Shown: piece by piece, positions 43,599 to 52,085 of the stretch
Layout: every line of letters begins with the position of its first letter
How positions within the stretch are numbered: the stretch's first letter is position 1
NCBI RefSeq assembly: GCF_021605415.1
Contig: NZ_WKEQ01000015.1
Location: forward strand, 54,139-118,138
Direction of reading: 5' to 3'
Source of the DNA: Pseudomonas syringae
GTDB lineage: Bacteria; Pseudomonadota; Gammaproteobacteria; Pseudomonadales; Pseudomonadaceae
Length of the DNA stretch: 64,000 nt
Position numbers and translations under genes: made by a program
Notes under the pieces: model-generated
What the model saw: only the letters and a program-made list of their open reading frames with translations
Told to the model about the DNA's origin: nothing
Database searches by the model: none

Positions 43599-44546
43599 AT
43601 GCAAATCAAACTCGCCAACCCCCGTGGCTTCTGCGCCGGTGTGGACCGGGCGATCGAAATCGTCAACCGCGCCCTGGAAGTCTTCGGGCCGCCGATCTAC
43701 GTGCGTCATGAAGTGGTGCATAACAAGTTCGTGGTCGAAGACCTGCGCTCCCGTGGCGCGATTTTCGTCGAAGAACTGGATCAGGTGCCGGACGACGTCA
43801 TCGTGATCTTCAGCGCCCATGGCGTTTCCCAGGCCGTGCGCACCGAAGCCGCCGGCCGTGGCCTTAAGGTGTTCGACGCGACCTGTCCGCTGGTGACCAA
43901 GGTGCACATCGAAGTCGCGCGCTACAGCCGCGACGGGCGTGAATGCATCCTGATCGGCCACGCCGGTCACCCGGAAGTCGAAGGCACCATGGGCCAATAT
44001 GACGGCAGCAATGGCGGAGCTATTTACCTCGTTGAAGACGAGAAAGATGTCGCTGCCTTGCAGGTACACAACCCGGAAAAACTGGCCTTTGTCACCCAGA
44101 CGACGTTGTCGATGGACGACACCAGTCGCGTCATCGATGCCCTGCGTACACGCTTCCCGGCCATCGGTGGCCCGCGCAAGGACGACATCTGCTACGCCAC
44201 ACAGAACCGTCAGGACGCGGTCAAGCAACTGGCCGACGAATGCGATGTGGTGTTGGTGGTTGGCAGCCCGAACAGCTCCAATTCCAATCGCCTGCGTGAA
44301 CTGGCCGAACGCATGTCGACACCGGCCTATCTGATCGACGGCGCCGAGGACCTGCAAAAGAGCTGGTTCGATGGTGTCGAGCGCATCGGCATCACCGCAG
44401 GGGCTTCCGCGCCGGAAGTGCTGGTGCGCGGCGTCATTGAACAGTTGCAGGCCTGGGGCGCCACTGGCGCCGACGAGCTGGCCGGCCGTGAAGAGAACAT
44501 CACGTTCTCGATGCCTAAAGAGCTGCGCGTACGTTCCCTGCTTTAA
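43599..44546 (+). CDS. ispH: 4-Hydroxy-3-methylbut-2-enyl diphosphate reductase
   Basis: Last enzyme of the MEP isoprenoid pathway, 315 residues, iron-sulfur protein. Three cluster cysteines in GFCAG (residue 12), DATCPL (near 96) and DDICYAT (near 197), and conserved His residues in VRHEVVHN and [12 protein letters not shown] 43599 with GAGG upstream; the open frame further upstream is REP sequence. Its 3' end overlaps convergent fimT by 32 bases. Confidence 0.96.
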   Translation: MQIKLANPRGFCAGVDRAIEIVNRALEVFGPPIYVRHEVVHNKFVVEDLRSRGAIFVEELDQVPDDVIVIFSAHGVSQAVRTEAAGRGLKVFDATCPLVTKVHIEVARYSRDGRECILIGHAGHPEVEGTMGQYDGSNGGAIYLVEDEKDVAALQVHNPEKLAFVTQTTLSMDDTSRVIDALRTRFPAIGGPRKDDICYATQNRQDAVKQLADECDVVLVVGSPNSSNSNRLRELAERMSTPAYLIDGAEDLQKSWFDGVERIGITAGASAPEVLVRGVIEQLQAWGATGADELAGREENITFSMPKELRVRSLL

Positions 44547-45072
44547 GGCTTTTTGCTTCCGGGCATAACGCCTGTGCAACCTGGTGGTTGCTCAGGCGAA
44601 CCCGCCCGCTGGCGGCCAGCACCACCTGAAGCTGGCTGACCGCTTTGCCTGTTGCGCAAATATGCAACGTCCCCGCCTGAAACGCCCGACCGGGCATCAG
44701 TGGCTCGCCGAGGCTGCTGAAGCGTATGTACTTTTTGACTGACCAGTTGCCGACAATCGCAATACGCGAATCACTCGCACGTTCGACCAGCATTGGATTG
44801 TCGCTGTCGTCCGCGCCTTTGCCGCTGCTGTCGAGAATGATCCGCCAGCCCTTGCTCCAGTCGCCTTCGATACCGTGGATGACCACGCTCTGGCTGCGCG
44901 CGATGGCCAGGGCTCTGGCGTTGCGGATGCCGCTGATCAACGACTCGGCAGACTGATCTCGACGGTTCGATTCGGTAAGCGTGGCGAACGCCGGACTGAT
45001 CAGCGACAGAACAATTGCGCCAATCGCCAGTCCCATAAGCAGTTCGATCAGGCTGAAACCCTGTTGCGGCAT
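44515..45072 (-). CDS. fimT: FimT/GspH-family pseudopilin
   Basis: A 185-residue type IV pilin-like protein with a class III leader cleaved in [10 protein letters not shown], Glu5 present, and a GspH/FimT domain. GGAGG-type ribosome site before the ATG ending at 45072. In other species FimT proteins are minor components of the pilus and can bind DNA; here the C-terminal part has several Arg/Lys residues ([12 protein letters not shown]), which fits but does not prove that. It is divergent from the fimU operon. Confidence 0.82.
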   Translation of the reverse strand: MPQQGFSLIELLMGLAIGAIVLSLISPAFATLTESNRRDQSAESLISGIRNARALAIARSQSVVIHGIEGDWSKGWRIILDSSGKGADDSDNPMLVERASDSRIAIVGNWSVKKYIRFSSLGEPLMPGRAFQAGTLHICATGKAVSQLQVVLAASGRVRLSNHQVAQALCPEAKSLKAGNVRAAL

Positions 45073-45134
45073 GGCAGCTCCCTCCGTGGAGTCTCGTGAT
45101 CGGCGCAATCCGTGCGCCAATCGAGGCAAATCAA

Positions 45135-45148
45135 CTGACGGGCGTCAG
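45135..45148. promoter_or_regulatory. Palindrome between fimT and fimU
   Basis: Perfect CTGACG-GG-CGTCAG palindrome in the 127-base divergent promoter region. It is a possible operator for a dimeric regulator; no known site is recognised. Confidence 0.35.
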
Positions 45149-45199
45149 CTGAATGTTCTAGCGTGTATCAGGTATAGCCGACGGCAACGGAGGGCATCG

Positions 45200-45673
45200 A
45201 TGGATCATCGTACAAAAGGTTTCACGCTGATCGAGCTGCTGGTGACGCTCGCCGTGTTCCTGGTACTGACCACGCTGGTGGTGCCGGCTTTTACCCGTTC
45301 GATTCAGGGCACCCGTGCCGATACCGAAGTCGGCGACCTGCAACGGGCGATCAATTACGCAAGGCTCGAGGCGATTGATCGCGGCGTGACTACGCGGCTT
45401 CGACCGACGGCCGGCGGCAGCGTCTGGACGGGCGAGTTGACGGTGTATGACAGTACTGGCAATCCGGCCAATGTATTGCGGGTTGTTCCAGCCATGAGCA
45501 GCGGAGCGACTCTGGCACTAACCTCTGGGGTGACCGCGCTGGATTTCAACAATCTCGGGGGGCTGGCGGCGCCGGCCACGGCGGTGGTCATTACTTACAC
45601 GCTGGGAACGCAAAGCAGGACGCTGAACGTGTGTCTGAACGGACGAATTCAATTGGGTGGTAGTTGCGGATGA
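45200..45673 (+). CDS. fimU: Minor pilin FimU
   Basis: A 157-residue minor pilin: short leader, cleavage in TKG-FTLIELLVTL, Glu5, GspH-type globular domain, one C-terminal disulfide pair (CLNGRIQLGGSC). AGGG precedes the ATG. FimU joins PilV, PilW and PilX in the complex that primes pilus assembly and carries PilY1 to the tip. First gene of the operon; its stop overlaps the pilV ATG as ATGA. Confidence 0.85.
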   Translation: MDHRTKGFTLIELLVTLAVFLVLTTLVVPAFTRSIQGTRADTEVGDLQRAINYARLEAIDRGVTTRLRPTAGGSVWTGELTVYDSTGNPANVLRVVPAMSSGATLALTSGVTALDFNNLGGLAAPATAVVITYTLGTQSRTLNVCLNGRIQLGGSCG

Positions 45674-46119
45674 CGGCAGGGAGCAGGCAGGCACAGAAGG
45701 GCATGACGCTGATCGAAGTGCTGGTCGCGTTACTGATTCTGACCATAGGGTTGTTGGGCGCGGCAGCGGTTCAACTCAATGCGCTGAAGTACACCGACAG
45801 TTCACGTATGGCCAGTCAGGCCAGTTTTATTGCCTACGACATGATGGATCGCATCCGCGCCAACTCGGGCGCCAATTACACCACCACACCGCCGACCTCC
45901 GGCAACCTTAATGTTGCCCGTGATCAGGATCTTTACGACTTCACCACCAATATCGTCAACTTCGGCGGCGCCACCGCGACCGGCAGCATCGCCCTCAACC
46001 AGCGCGTCTACACCATCACCATCACGTGGGATGACGCACGCGCCGCCAACGCCGCCAATTCCCGGCGAAGCTTCGTGCTGACCAGTCGTGTCGCTGTCGA
46101 CCCGGTGGCAACGCCATGA
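45670..46119 (+). CDS. pilV: Minor pilin PilV
   Basis: A 149-residue prepilin with cleavage in QKG-MTLIEVL; Met at +1 rather than Phe is common in PilV/GspI types. The ATG at 45670 overlaps the fimU stop (ATGA), and a TTG at 45664 is the alternative. It ends with an ATGA overlap into pilW. Confidence 0.85.
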   Translation: MTAGSRQAQKGMTLIEVLVALLILTIGLLGAAAVQLNALKYTDSSRMASQASFIAYDMMDRIRANSGANYTTTPPTSGNLNVARDQDLYDFTTNIVNFGGATATGSIALNQRVYTITITWDDARAANAANSRRSFVLTSRVAVDPVATP

Positions 46120-46829
46120 AGCGTCATAACCAAGGCTTCGGCCTCATTGAGTTTCTCGTCGCATTGGCCCTCGGCTTGATCATCGTACTTGGTGTCGTGC
46201 AGACCTTCATCGCCGCAAAAAACACCTACGCCAGCCAGAACAGCGCCGCCGCGATGCAGGAAGACGCGCGATTCGTCTTGAGCAAGATGATCCAGGAGAT
46301 TCGCATGGTGGGCATGTTCGGTTGCCTTGGCACGATCACCGACGCGAGCAGTGCAGGGGATTTCAATGCAGCGCAGCTTACGCCCGTCAGTTGGGACAAC
46401 GCGAATCTCAAACTGACTCTGGTGACGGCCGATGTCGGCAACGGTGGCGGCACGCCGACCTGGACGGTGGTTTCCGATTGTCGCAACACGGCCACGGCGT
46501 ACACCGGTTTGCGTACTCCAGCCAGTGGGCAAATCGGTTTTCCGATCCGGCGCCTCATTTATAGCTTCAGCAACAACCAGATTCTGATGGGTACCGGCAG
46601 TGGCACGCCCGCGCAGGTGGCGCTGGTCAACAACGTCAGTGCGTTCACTGTCCTGTTCGGCCTGGCTGCGACTGCAACCGACGTGGCGGCCTCCAGCTAC
46701 AGCGCCAACCCGGTCGATCCGGCACGCATCCGCAGCATCCGTCTGAGCCTGACACTCACCGACCCCAACAACCGGGTGCGCAATCAAACCTTCAACGTGG
46801 TTGCCGCTTTGCGCAACCGTCTGCAATGA
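46116..46829 (+). CDS. pilW: Minor pilin PilW
   Basis: A 237-residue PilW/GspJ-type pseudopilin: NQG-FGLIEFLVAL cleavage site with Glu5 and a large beta-rich globular domain containing DPARIRSIRLSLTL, typical of PilW. ATGA overlaps on both sides show tight translational coupling. Confidence 0.87.
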   Translation: MKRHNQGFGLIEFLVALALGLIIVLGVVQTFIAAKNTYASQNSAAAMQEDARFVLSKMIQEIRMVGMFGCLGTITDASSAGDFNAAQLTPVSWDNANLKLTLVTADVGNGGGTPTWTVVSDCRNTATAYTGLRTPASGQIGFPIRRLIYSFSNNQILMGTGSGTPAQVALVNNVSAFTVLFGLAATATDVAASSYSANPVDPARIRSIRLSLTLTDPNNRVRNQTFNVVAALRNRLQ

Positions 46830-47320
46830 GAGCCTGGCCGATGGGGATTTCCCTGCACAAGCGTCAGGCGCAGGGCGGCATGGTATTGCTGGTCAGTCTG
46901 GTGTTTCTGTTGCTGTTGACCCTGATTGGCTTGTCCTCGATGCAGAGCGCCAACCTGCAGGAAAAGATGACCAGCAGCATCAGCCTGCGTAATCAGTCAT
47001 TCCAGACCGCCGAAGCGGCGCTTCGAATGGGTGAAAGCGCTGTGCAACTCGACACCTATTCGCTGGCGGTGTGCACGACCACGACCCAGTGCGCGCCGCC
47101 GGCGGAATCGTCGGTGGTCCGCGCGGCGGGGCTCAACTCGACGTCCGGTGTGATGTGGGTGGCGGCCGGAGGCGGTTTTTATGGTGTGCAAAATATTGGC
47201 ACCACGCTGACGGCGGTCAATGTGCCGAGCAATACCTCGGCGACGTTGTACCGGGTGACAGCGGTAGGCCTCGCCGGCAGTTCACGCAGCGTGGTGGAGA
47301 GTGTTTATGCGAAATATTGA
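46826..47320 (+). CDS. pilX: Minor pilin PilX
   Basis: A 164-residue PilX/GspK-like pseudopilin. After the processing site (QGG-MVLLVSLVFLLLL) it lacks Glu5, as PilX of P. aeruginosa does, consistent with sitting at the pilus tip. SMQSANLQEKM follows the helix as in other PilX proteins. Overlaps pilY1 by 14 bases. Confidence 0.85.
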   Translation: MRAWPMGISLHKRQAQGGMVLLVSLVFLLLLTLIGLSSMQSANLQEKMTSSISLRNQSFQTAEAALRMGESAVQLDTYSLAVCTTTTQCAPPAESSVVRAAGLNSTSGVMWVAAGGGFYGVQNIGTTLTAVNVPSNTSATLYRVTAVGLAGSSRSVVESVYAKY

Positions 47321-50300
47321 GCACCGCAACGGATGGCGGTCGCTGCTGTTCGGCATGCTGGCGAGCCTGTATTTAAGTGCGCCAGCGTATGCTTTCACGC
47401 CCTCGGATTCGCCACTGTTGAGCGCGGCGGCGGTGCCACCGAACGTTATGCTGCTGATCGATGACTCGGGGAGCATGAATAGCATTATTTACGCGGCAGG
47501 GTTTGATCCGACGGTCGACCGTATACCCGCCCGGCAATGTAATGCATTCCTCGGGTTGTGCTCGGGTCTTAACGCGCCAGCGATTACCGGTGATTCGGTT
47601 TTTTTATCGAGCCTCCCGACCTCCGGATGCTCCGGCGGGGCGTACGCTTTTTATAACAACAGTATTGCGCCGCTTTGCCTGAAACTGCCGGATCCGGTTG
47701 GCAACGAGAACACCCGTTACTCGGGGGATTACATTGCCTACGTGGTCGGTCTGGCGATCAACAACGGCACCCGCGACTTCACCACGGGTGCGATTCCGAA
47801 CGACTACCGAATCAACGTGGCACGTAACGTGTCCACGGCGCTGGTTGCCAATAACCGCTCGCTGCGCATCGGCCTGTCGACGTTCAACCCGGTCACCAGC
47901 AACAATTCCGGCAATGGCGGTTTCATCGCCCGGGCCATCAGCGACCTGGCACCCGTCACCGGCAGCGTGACCCAGGCCCAGGCTAACACCAACTACAACG
48001 CGCTGATCTCGTCGATCAACGGCTTGAGCGCCGTGGCCAACACGCCACTGGCCGAGACCTATTACGAGATCACCCGCTACATGCGCGGCCTGGCGCCTTA
48101 CTACAACTCGACGCCGAGCACTTACACCAGTCCGATCCAGTACCGCTGCCAGAAAAACTACGGGGTGGTGATCACCGACGGCTTGCCGACCTTCGACCGC
48201 ACGTTTCCCACCAACGATCCGCTGGGTGGCAGCCGCTTGCCCAACTGGGACGGCGTCAATAACGACGGCAATAACCTCAACGGGGACGGTGAGGGTGACA
48301 CGTTGTACTTCGACGACATCGCCAAGTTCGCCTTCGACATCGACATGCGCTCCACCGGCACTGATGCGGCGGGCAAGAGCTGGAACGCCGTGGACTTTCC
48401 CAAGCAGAACATGAACACCTACACCGTCGGGTTTACCGCTTCCAACGACATGCTGTCGGATGCGGCCGCTTACGGGCAGGGCAAGTATTACCAGGCGACC
48501 GACAGCACCGGCCTCAACGCCGCGCTCTCCTCGGCGTTGAGCGACATCACATCAAAGGCCGGTTCCGGCGGCAGCGGCGTTACCAGTGGCACCACGCTCA
48601 CCAGCACCAGCAACTTTTTCCAGACCAGCTACGACCCCAAGGACTGGCGCGGCACCATCAAAGCCTTCGGCTTCACGTCGGCCGGTGCGGTGAATTCGTC
48701 TGCGGCGGTATGGAACACCGACACGACCATCGTGCCCGGCGCCACGGCACCGACCTATCAATCGTGGAATACATTGAACAACGCGGCCGTCACGCTGGCC
48801 TTCGCTAGCCTTTCCCCGGCCCAGCAAACCACGCTGAGTCAGAATCTGCCCACCGGCATTACGGGCAATGACCTGGTGGAATGGAGTAAGGGCACCAACA
48901 AGACCGGCCTCAAGGTGCGCAGCGTCTTGCTCGGCGACATCATCAACTCACCGTTGGTGCTGGCCTCGCCGACAGAAAAAACCGCCTCTGATCTGTCCGG
49001 CGACACGACTTACAGCACCTACCTCACCACTAAGGCGTCGAACATGAACGCCAGCCTGGTGGTGAATGCCAACGATGGTTTCGTCAACGTTATCAATACG
49101 GCCAACGGCACCCGGCGTTATGCGTACATGCCGTCCAGTGTGCTGCCTTCGCTGCGGCTGATTGCCGATCCGGGCTATATCAATGGCGTCAGTCACAAGT
49201 TTTTGGTGGATGGTCAAGTCGGTGTGTTTGACGCGCAATTCGGCAAAGCCTGGAGAACCCTGGCCATTGGCGGAACCGGGGCCGGCGGCAAAACGTTTTA
49301 CGCTCTGCAAATGTTCGATGCGTCAGCGGGTAACGTCATCAAGGCCTTGTGGGAAGTCAGTGCGCCGGCCACCGCCAGTACCGCGAACGCTTTCAATGAT
49401 CTGGGTTACGCCTACGCCCGGCCGGAGGTGGCACGCTTGCCCGATGGTCGCTGGGCCGCTTTCATTGCCAACGGTTATGGCAGCAACTCCGGAGTAGCCG
49501 CGCTGTATGTGCTGGACGTGACCAACGGCGCGCTGATCAAGAAAATCGTCATCGACAGCACGGAGACCACCAATGGGCTCTCGTCGGTGAAATTGCGGGT
49601 TAACTCACAGAACGTGGTGCAAGCCGCCTATGGCGGTGACTTGAAAGGACGGTTGTGGAAATTCGACCTCAGTGCAACGTCGACGGACAGCTGGGGCCTA
49701 GCCTTTTCCGGCAAGCCGCTGTTCACCGCGCCGGGTGGCGCGACTCAGCCAATCACTGCGCAACCGCTGCTGGCGGACAACTCAGTGGGCGGCAAGCAGA
49801 TATTTTTCGGCACGGGCAAGTTCAACGAAACCGCCGACAAGACCAACAAGGATCTGCAGGCCTTTTATTCGATATGGGATGCCGACGGCGGCTCAGGGCA
49901 GATTACCGTCAGCAGTTTGCAGGCGCAGGCGCTTACCGGCGTGTTCTCCGGCAGTACCGGGCAGTTCGTCACCACCACTCAGAATGACACGACGTATCCC
50001 GGCGAGAAGGGCTGGTATTTGCCGCTGATTTATAACAACGTGCTGACCGGCGAGCGGGTGATCAACCAGGCCAGCCTCGTGCTGGGGCGAATCGTGTTTA
50101 CCACGGCCATCGTCGATACCACCGATCCCTGTTCCAGTTTTGGCACCGGCAAATTGATCGAACTCGATGCGTTCAACGGTAAGATGCTCAACTATGCGGT
50201 ACTCGATACCAACAACGATGGCGTGGTCGATACCAGCGACACGATCTCCAGCGGCGTGGTTTTCACTGGCGGCATCCCGACACTGAACGCCATCGTCAAT

Positions 50301-50405
50301 GGCGGCAAGGGCAAGCTGGTGACCGAAACCAACAGCAACATCACCACGCTTGTGGAAAAGGGCGGCGGCGGCAGTCGCCGTATCATGTGGCGGCAAATTC
50401 AGTAA
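47307..50405 (+). CDS. pilY1: Type IV pilus tip adhesin PilY1
   Basis: A 1032-residue secreted protein. Signal peptide ends near PAYA-FTPS; a von Willebrand A-like domain has an intact metal-site motif DDSGSM near residue 51; the C-terminal half is a PilY1 beta-propeller (IINSPLVLASP region and VYDG-like blades) with a calcium-type loop DTNNDGVVD at about 967-975. PilY1 promotes pilus extension and surface sensing and feeds into c-di-GMP signalling. Start at ATG 47307 with GGAG upstream. No PilY2 gene lies between it and pilE. Confidence 0.93.
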   Translation: MRNIEHRNGWRSLLFGMLASLYLSAPAYAFTPSDSPLLSAAAVPPNVMLLIDDSGSMNSIIYAAGFDPTVDRIPARQCNAFLGLCSGLNAPAITGDSVFLSSLPTSGCSGGAYAFYNNSIAPLCLKLPDPVGNENTRYSGDYIAYVVGLAINNGTRDFTTGAIPNDYRINVARNVSTALVANNRSLRIGLSTFNPVTSNNSGNGGFIARAISDLAPVTGSVTQAQANTNYNALISSINGLSAVANTPLAETYYEITRYMRGLAPYYNSTPSTYTSPIQYRCQKNYGVVITDGLPTFDRTFPTNDPLGGSRLPNWDGVNNDGNNLNGDGEGDTLYFDDIAKFAFDIDMRSTGTDAAGKSWNAVDFPKQNMNTYTVGFTASNDMLSDAAAYGQGKYYQATDSTGLNAALSSALSDITSKAGSGGSGVTSGTTLTSTSNFFQTSYDPKDWRGTIKAFGFTSAGAVNSSAAVWNTDTTIVPGATAPTYQSWNTLNNAAVTLAFASLSPAQQTTLSQNLPTGITGNDLVEWSKGTNKTGLKVRSVLLGDIINSPLVLASPTEKTASDLSGDTTYSTYLTTKASNMNASLVVNANDGFVNVINTANGTRRYAYMPSSVLPSLRLIADPGYINGVSHKFLVDGQVGVFDAQFGKAWRTLAIGGTGAGGKTFYALQMFDASAGNVIKALWEVSAPATASTANAFNDLGYAYARPEVARLPDGRWAAFIANGYGSNSGVAALYVLDVTNGALIKKIVIDSTETTNGLSSVKLRVNSQNVVQAAYGGDLKGRLWKFDLSATSTDSWGLAFSGKPLFTAPGGATQPITAQPLLADNSVGGKQIFFGTGKFNETADKTNKDLQAFYSIWDADGGSGQITVSSLQAQALTGVFSGSTGQFVTTTQNDTTYPGEKGWYLPLIYNNVLTGERVINQASLVLGRIVFTTAIVDTTDPCSSFGTGKLIELDAFNGKMLNYAVLDTNNDGVVDTSDTISSGVVFTGGIPTLNAIVNGGKGKLVTETNSNITTLVEKGGGGSRRIMWRQIQ

Positions 50406-50419
50406 GCGAGAGTCGAGGC

Positions 50420-50821
50420 ATGCGCAGATCCAACCGGGGCTTCACCCTGATCGAAATCATGATCGTGATTGCGATCATCGGAATCATCATCACCATCGGC
50501 TACCCGAGCCTCACCGAATACATCAAGAAGGGCCGCCGCGCCGAAGTGGTGAGCGTGTTGTCCGAGCAGGCGCAGATTCTCGAGCGTTACTACACCCGGA
50601 ACAATGTCTATACCAATGCCACCGGATTGAGCGCGGGGACGGATTTCTACACGATCACCCCGACGCTCACCGACCAGACTTTTCTGCTGACCGCGACCCG
50701 CAAGTCCGGTTCGGCAATGGCGACCGACAAATGCGGCGACTTCACCCTGACCAACACCGGCGTCAGAAGCATGAACAACGCAACCACCGGCCTGACCACC
50801 AAGAATTGCTGGGGCCGCTGA
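50420..50821 (+). CDS. pilE: Minor pilin PilE
   Basis: A 133-residue prepilin with cleavage in NRG-FTLIEIMIVIAIIG, Glu5, the PilE-type start of the globular domain (YPSLTEYIKKGRRAE), and a C-terminal Cys pair (C-GDF...NCWGR). Only 14 bases after pilY1. In PAO1 this protein links the minor pilin complex to the major pilin PilA, which is not in this window. Confidence 0.9.
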   Translation: MRRSNRGFTLIEIMIVIAIIGIIITIGYPSLTEYIKKGRRAEVVSVLSEQAQILERYYTRNNVYTNATGLSAGTDFYTITPTLTDQTFLLTATRKSGSAMATDKCGDFTLTNTGVRSMNNATTGLTTKNCWGR

Positions 50822-50834
50822 GCCATTCCTGTTC

Positions 50835-50863
50835 GGGCGCCTTTTGCGCCCACTGTCTTTTTT
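50835..50863 (+). terminator. Terminator of the minor pilin operon
   Basis: Stem GGGCGC/GCGCCC with a CTTTT loop, then a T-rich run, in the 57-base pilE-thiO gap. Confidence 0.6.
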
Positions 50864-50878
50864 ACGGTTGGACCAAAC

Positions 50879-51979
50879 ATGACCAGGCAACAGCAAGTGG
50901 TGATTGTCGGTGGCGGGGTGATTGGCCTGCTCACCGCCTATAATCTCGCCTCCGAAGTGAGCAGCGTCGTGCTGCTGGATCGTTCGAACGTTGGGCAGGA
51001 ATCGTCCTGGGCGGGCGGCGGTATCGTTTCTCCGTTGTATCCGTGGCGCTACAGCCCGGCGGTGACGGCACTGGCGCACTGGTCGCAGGATTTTTATCCA
51101 CAGCTCGGCGAGCGTCTGTTCGCCGCCACCGGTGTCGACCCCGAGGTGCACACCACCGGCCTGTATTGGCTGGATCTGGATGACGAAGCTGAAGCGCTGG
51201 CCTGGGCAGCACGGGAGAATCGTCCGCTGCGAGCTGTGGATATCTCGACGGCGCGCGATGCCGTGCCGGTGTTGGGCGGTGGATTTTCCCGGGCGATCTA
51301 CATGGCCGACGTCGCCAATGTGCGCAATCCGCGTCTGGTGAAATCGCTGAAGTCCGCTTTGCTGGCGCTGCCGAATGTGACGATTCATGAGCACTGCGAA
51401 GTGAGCGGATTTGTACGTGAGGGCGAAAAAATTGTCGGCGTGCAAACCGCTGATGGCGTGATTGCCGGTGACCAGGTTGTGCTGACGGCCGGCGCCTGGA
51501 GCGGCGATTTGCTGAAGACACTGGATTTGACGTTGCCCGTAGAACCGGTGAAAGGGCAGATGATTTTGTATAAATGCGCGGCGGATTTCCTGCCGAGCAT
51601 GGTGCTCGCCAAAGGGCGTTATGCGATACCGCGTCGCGACGGGCACATTTTGATCGGCAGCACGCTGGAACATGAAGGCTTCGACAAAACGCCGACGGAT
51701 ACGGCGCTGGAAAGCCTGAAGGCTTCGGCACTTGAATTGTTGCCGGCATTGGCAGATGCCGAGGTGGTGGGGCATTGGGCCGGATTGCGCCCGGGATCGC
51801 CGGAAGGCATTCCGTATATCGGGCGCGTGCCGGGGTTTGCTGGCTTGTGGCTCAATTGCGGGCATTACCGTAACGGGTTGGTGCTGGCGCCCGCGTCATG
51901 TCAATTGTTTGCCGATGTGATGTTGGGGCGTGCGCCGATCATTGATCCGGCACCGTATGCCCCCGAGGGCAGGATCTAA
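50879..51979 (+). CDS. thiO: Glycine oxidase ThiO
   Basis: A 366-residue FAD-dependent oxidase of the DAO family forming dehydroglycine for the thiazole half of thiamine. FAD motif VVIVGGGVIGLLTAYNLA at the N-terminus, GQESSWAGGGIVSPLYPW near residue 40-57, and C-terminal WAGLRPGSPEGIPYIG and NCGHYRNGLVLAP. No other thiamine genes are nearby, the usual Pseudomonas placement next to pilus genes. The terminator-like hairpin upstream overlaps its leader, so it needs its own promoter or read-through. Confidence 0.92.
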   Translation: MTRQQQVVIVGGGVIGLLTAYNLASEVSSVVLLDRSNVGQESSWAGGGIVSPLYPWRYSPAVTALAHWSQDFYPQLGERLFAATGVDPEVHTTGLYWLDLDDEAEALAWAARENRPLRAVDISTARDAVPVLGGGFSRAIYMADVANVRNPRLVKSLKSALLALPNVTIHEHCEVSGFVREGEKIVGVQTADGVIAGDQVVLTAGAWSGDLLKTLDLTLPVEPVKGQMILYKCAADFLPSMVLAKGRYAIPRRDGHILIGSTLEHEGFDKTPTDTALESLKASALELLPALADAEVVGHWAGLRPGSPEGIPYIGRVPGFAGLWLNCGHYRNGLVLAPASCQLFADVMLGRAPIIDPAPYAPEGRI

Positions 51980-52006
51980 CCTGTTTATGTAGTGCTTTCA
52001 GATCGC

Positions 52007-52080
52007 CATCGCTGGCAAGCCAGCTCCCACAGGACGTGTGTTCAACACAAAACCTGTGGGAGCTGGCTTGCCAGCGATGG
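52007..52080. repeat. REP pair, family B
   Basis: Inverted pair CATCGCTGGCAAGCCAGCTCC and complement, between convergent thiO and pilR. Short spacer compared with the other pairs. Confidence 0.9.
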
Positions 52081-52085
52081 GGCCC

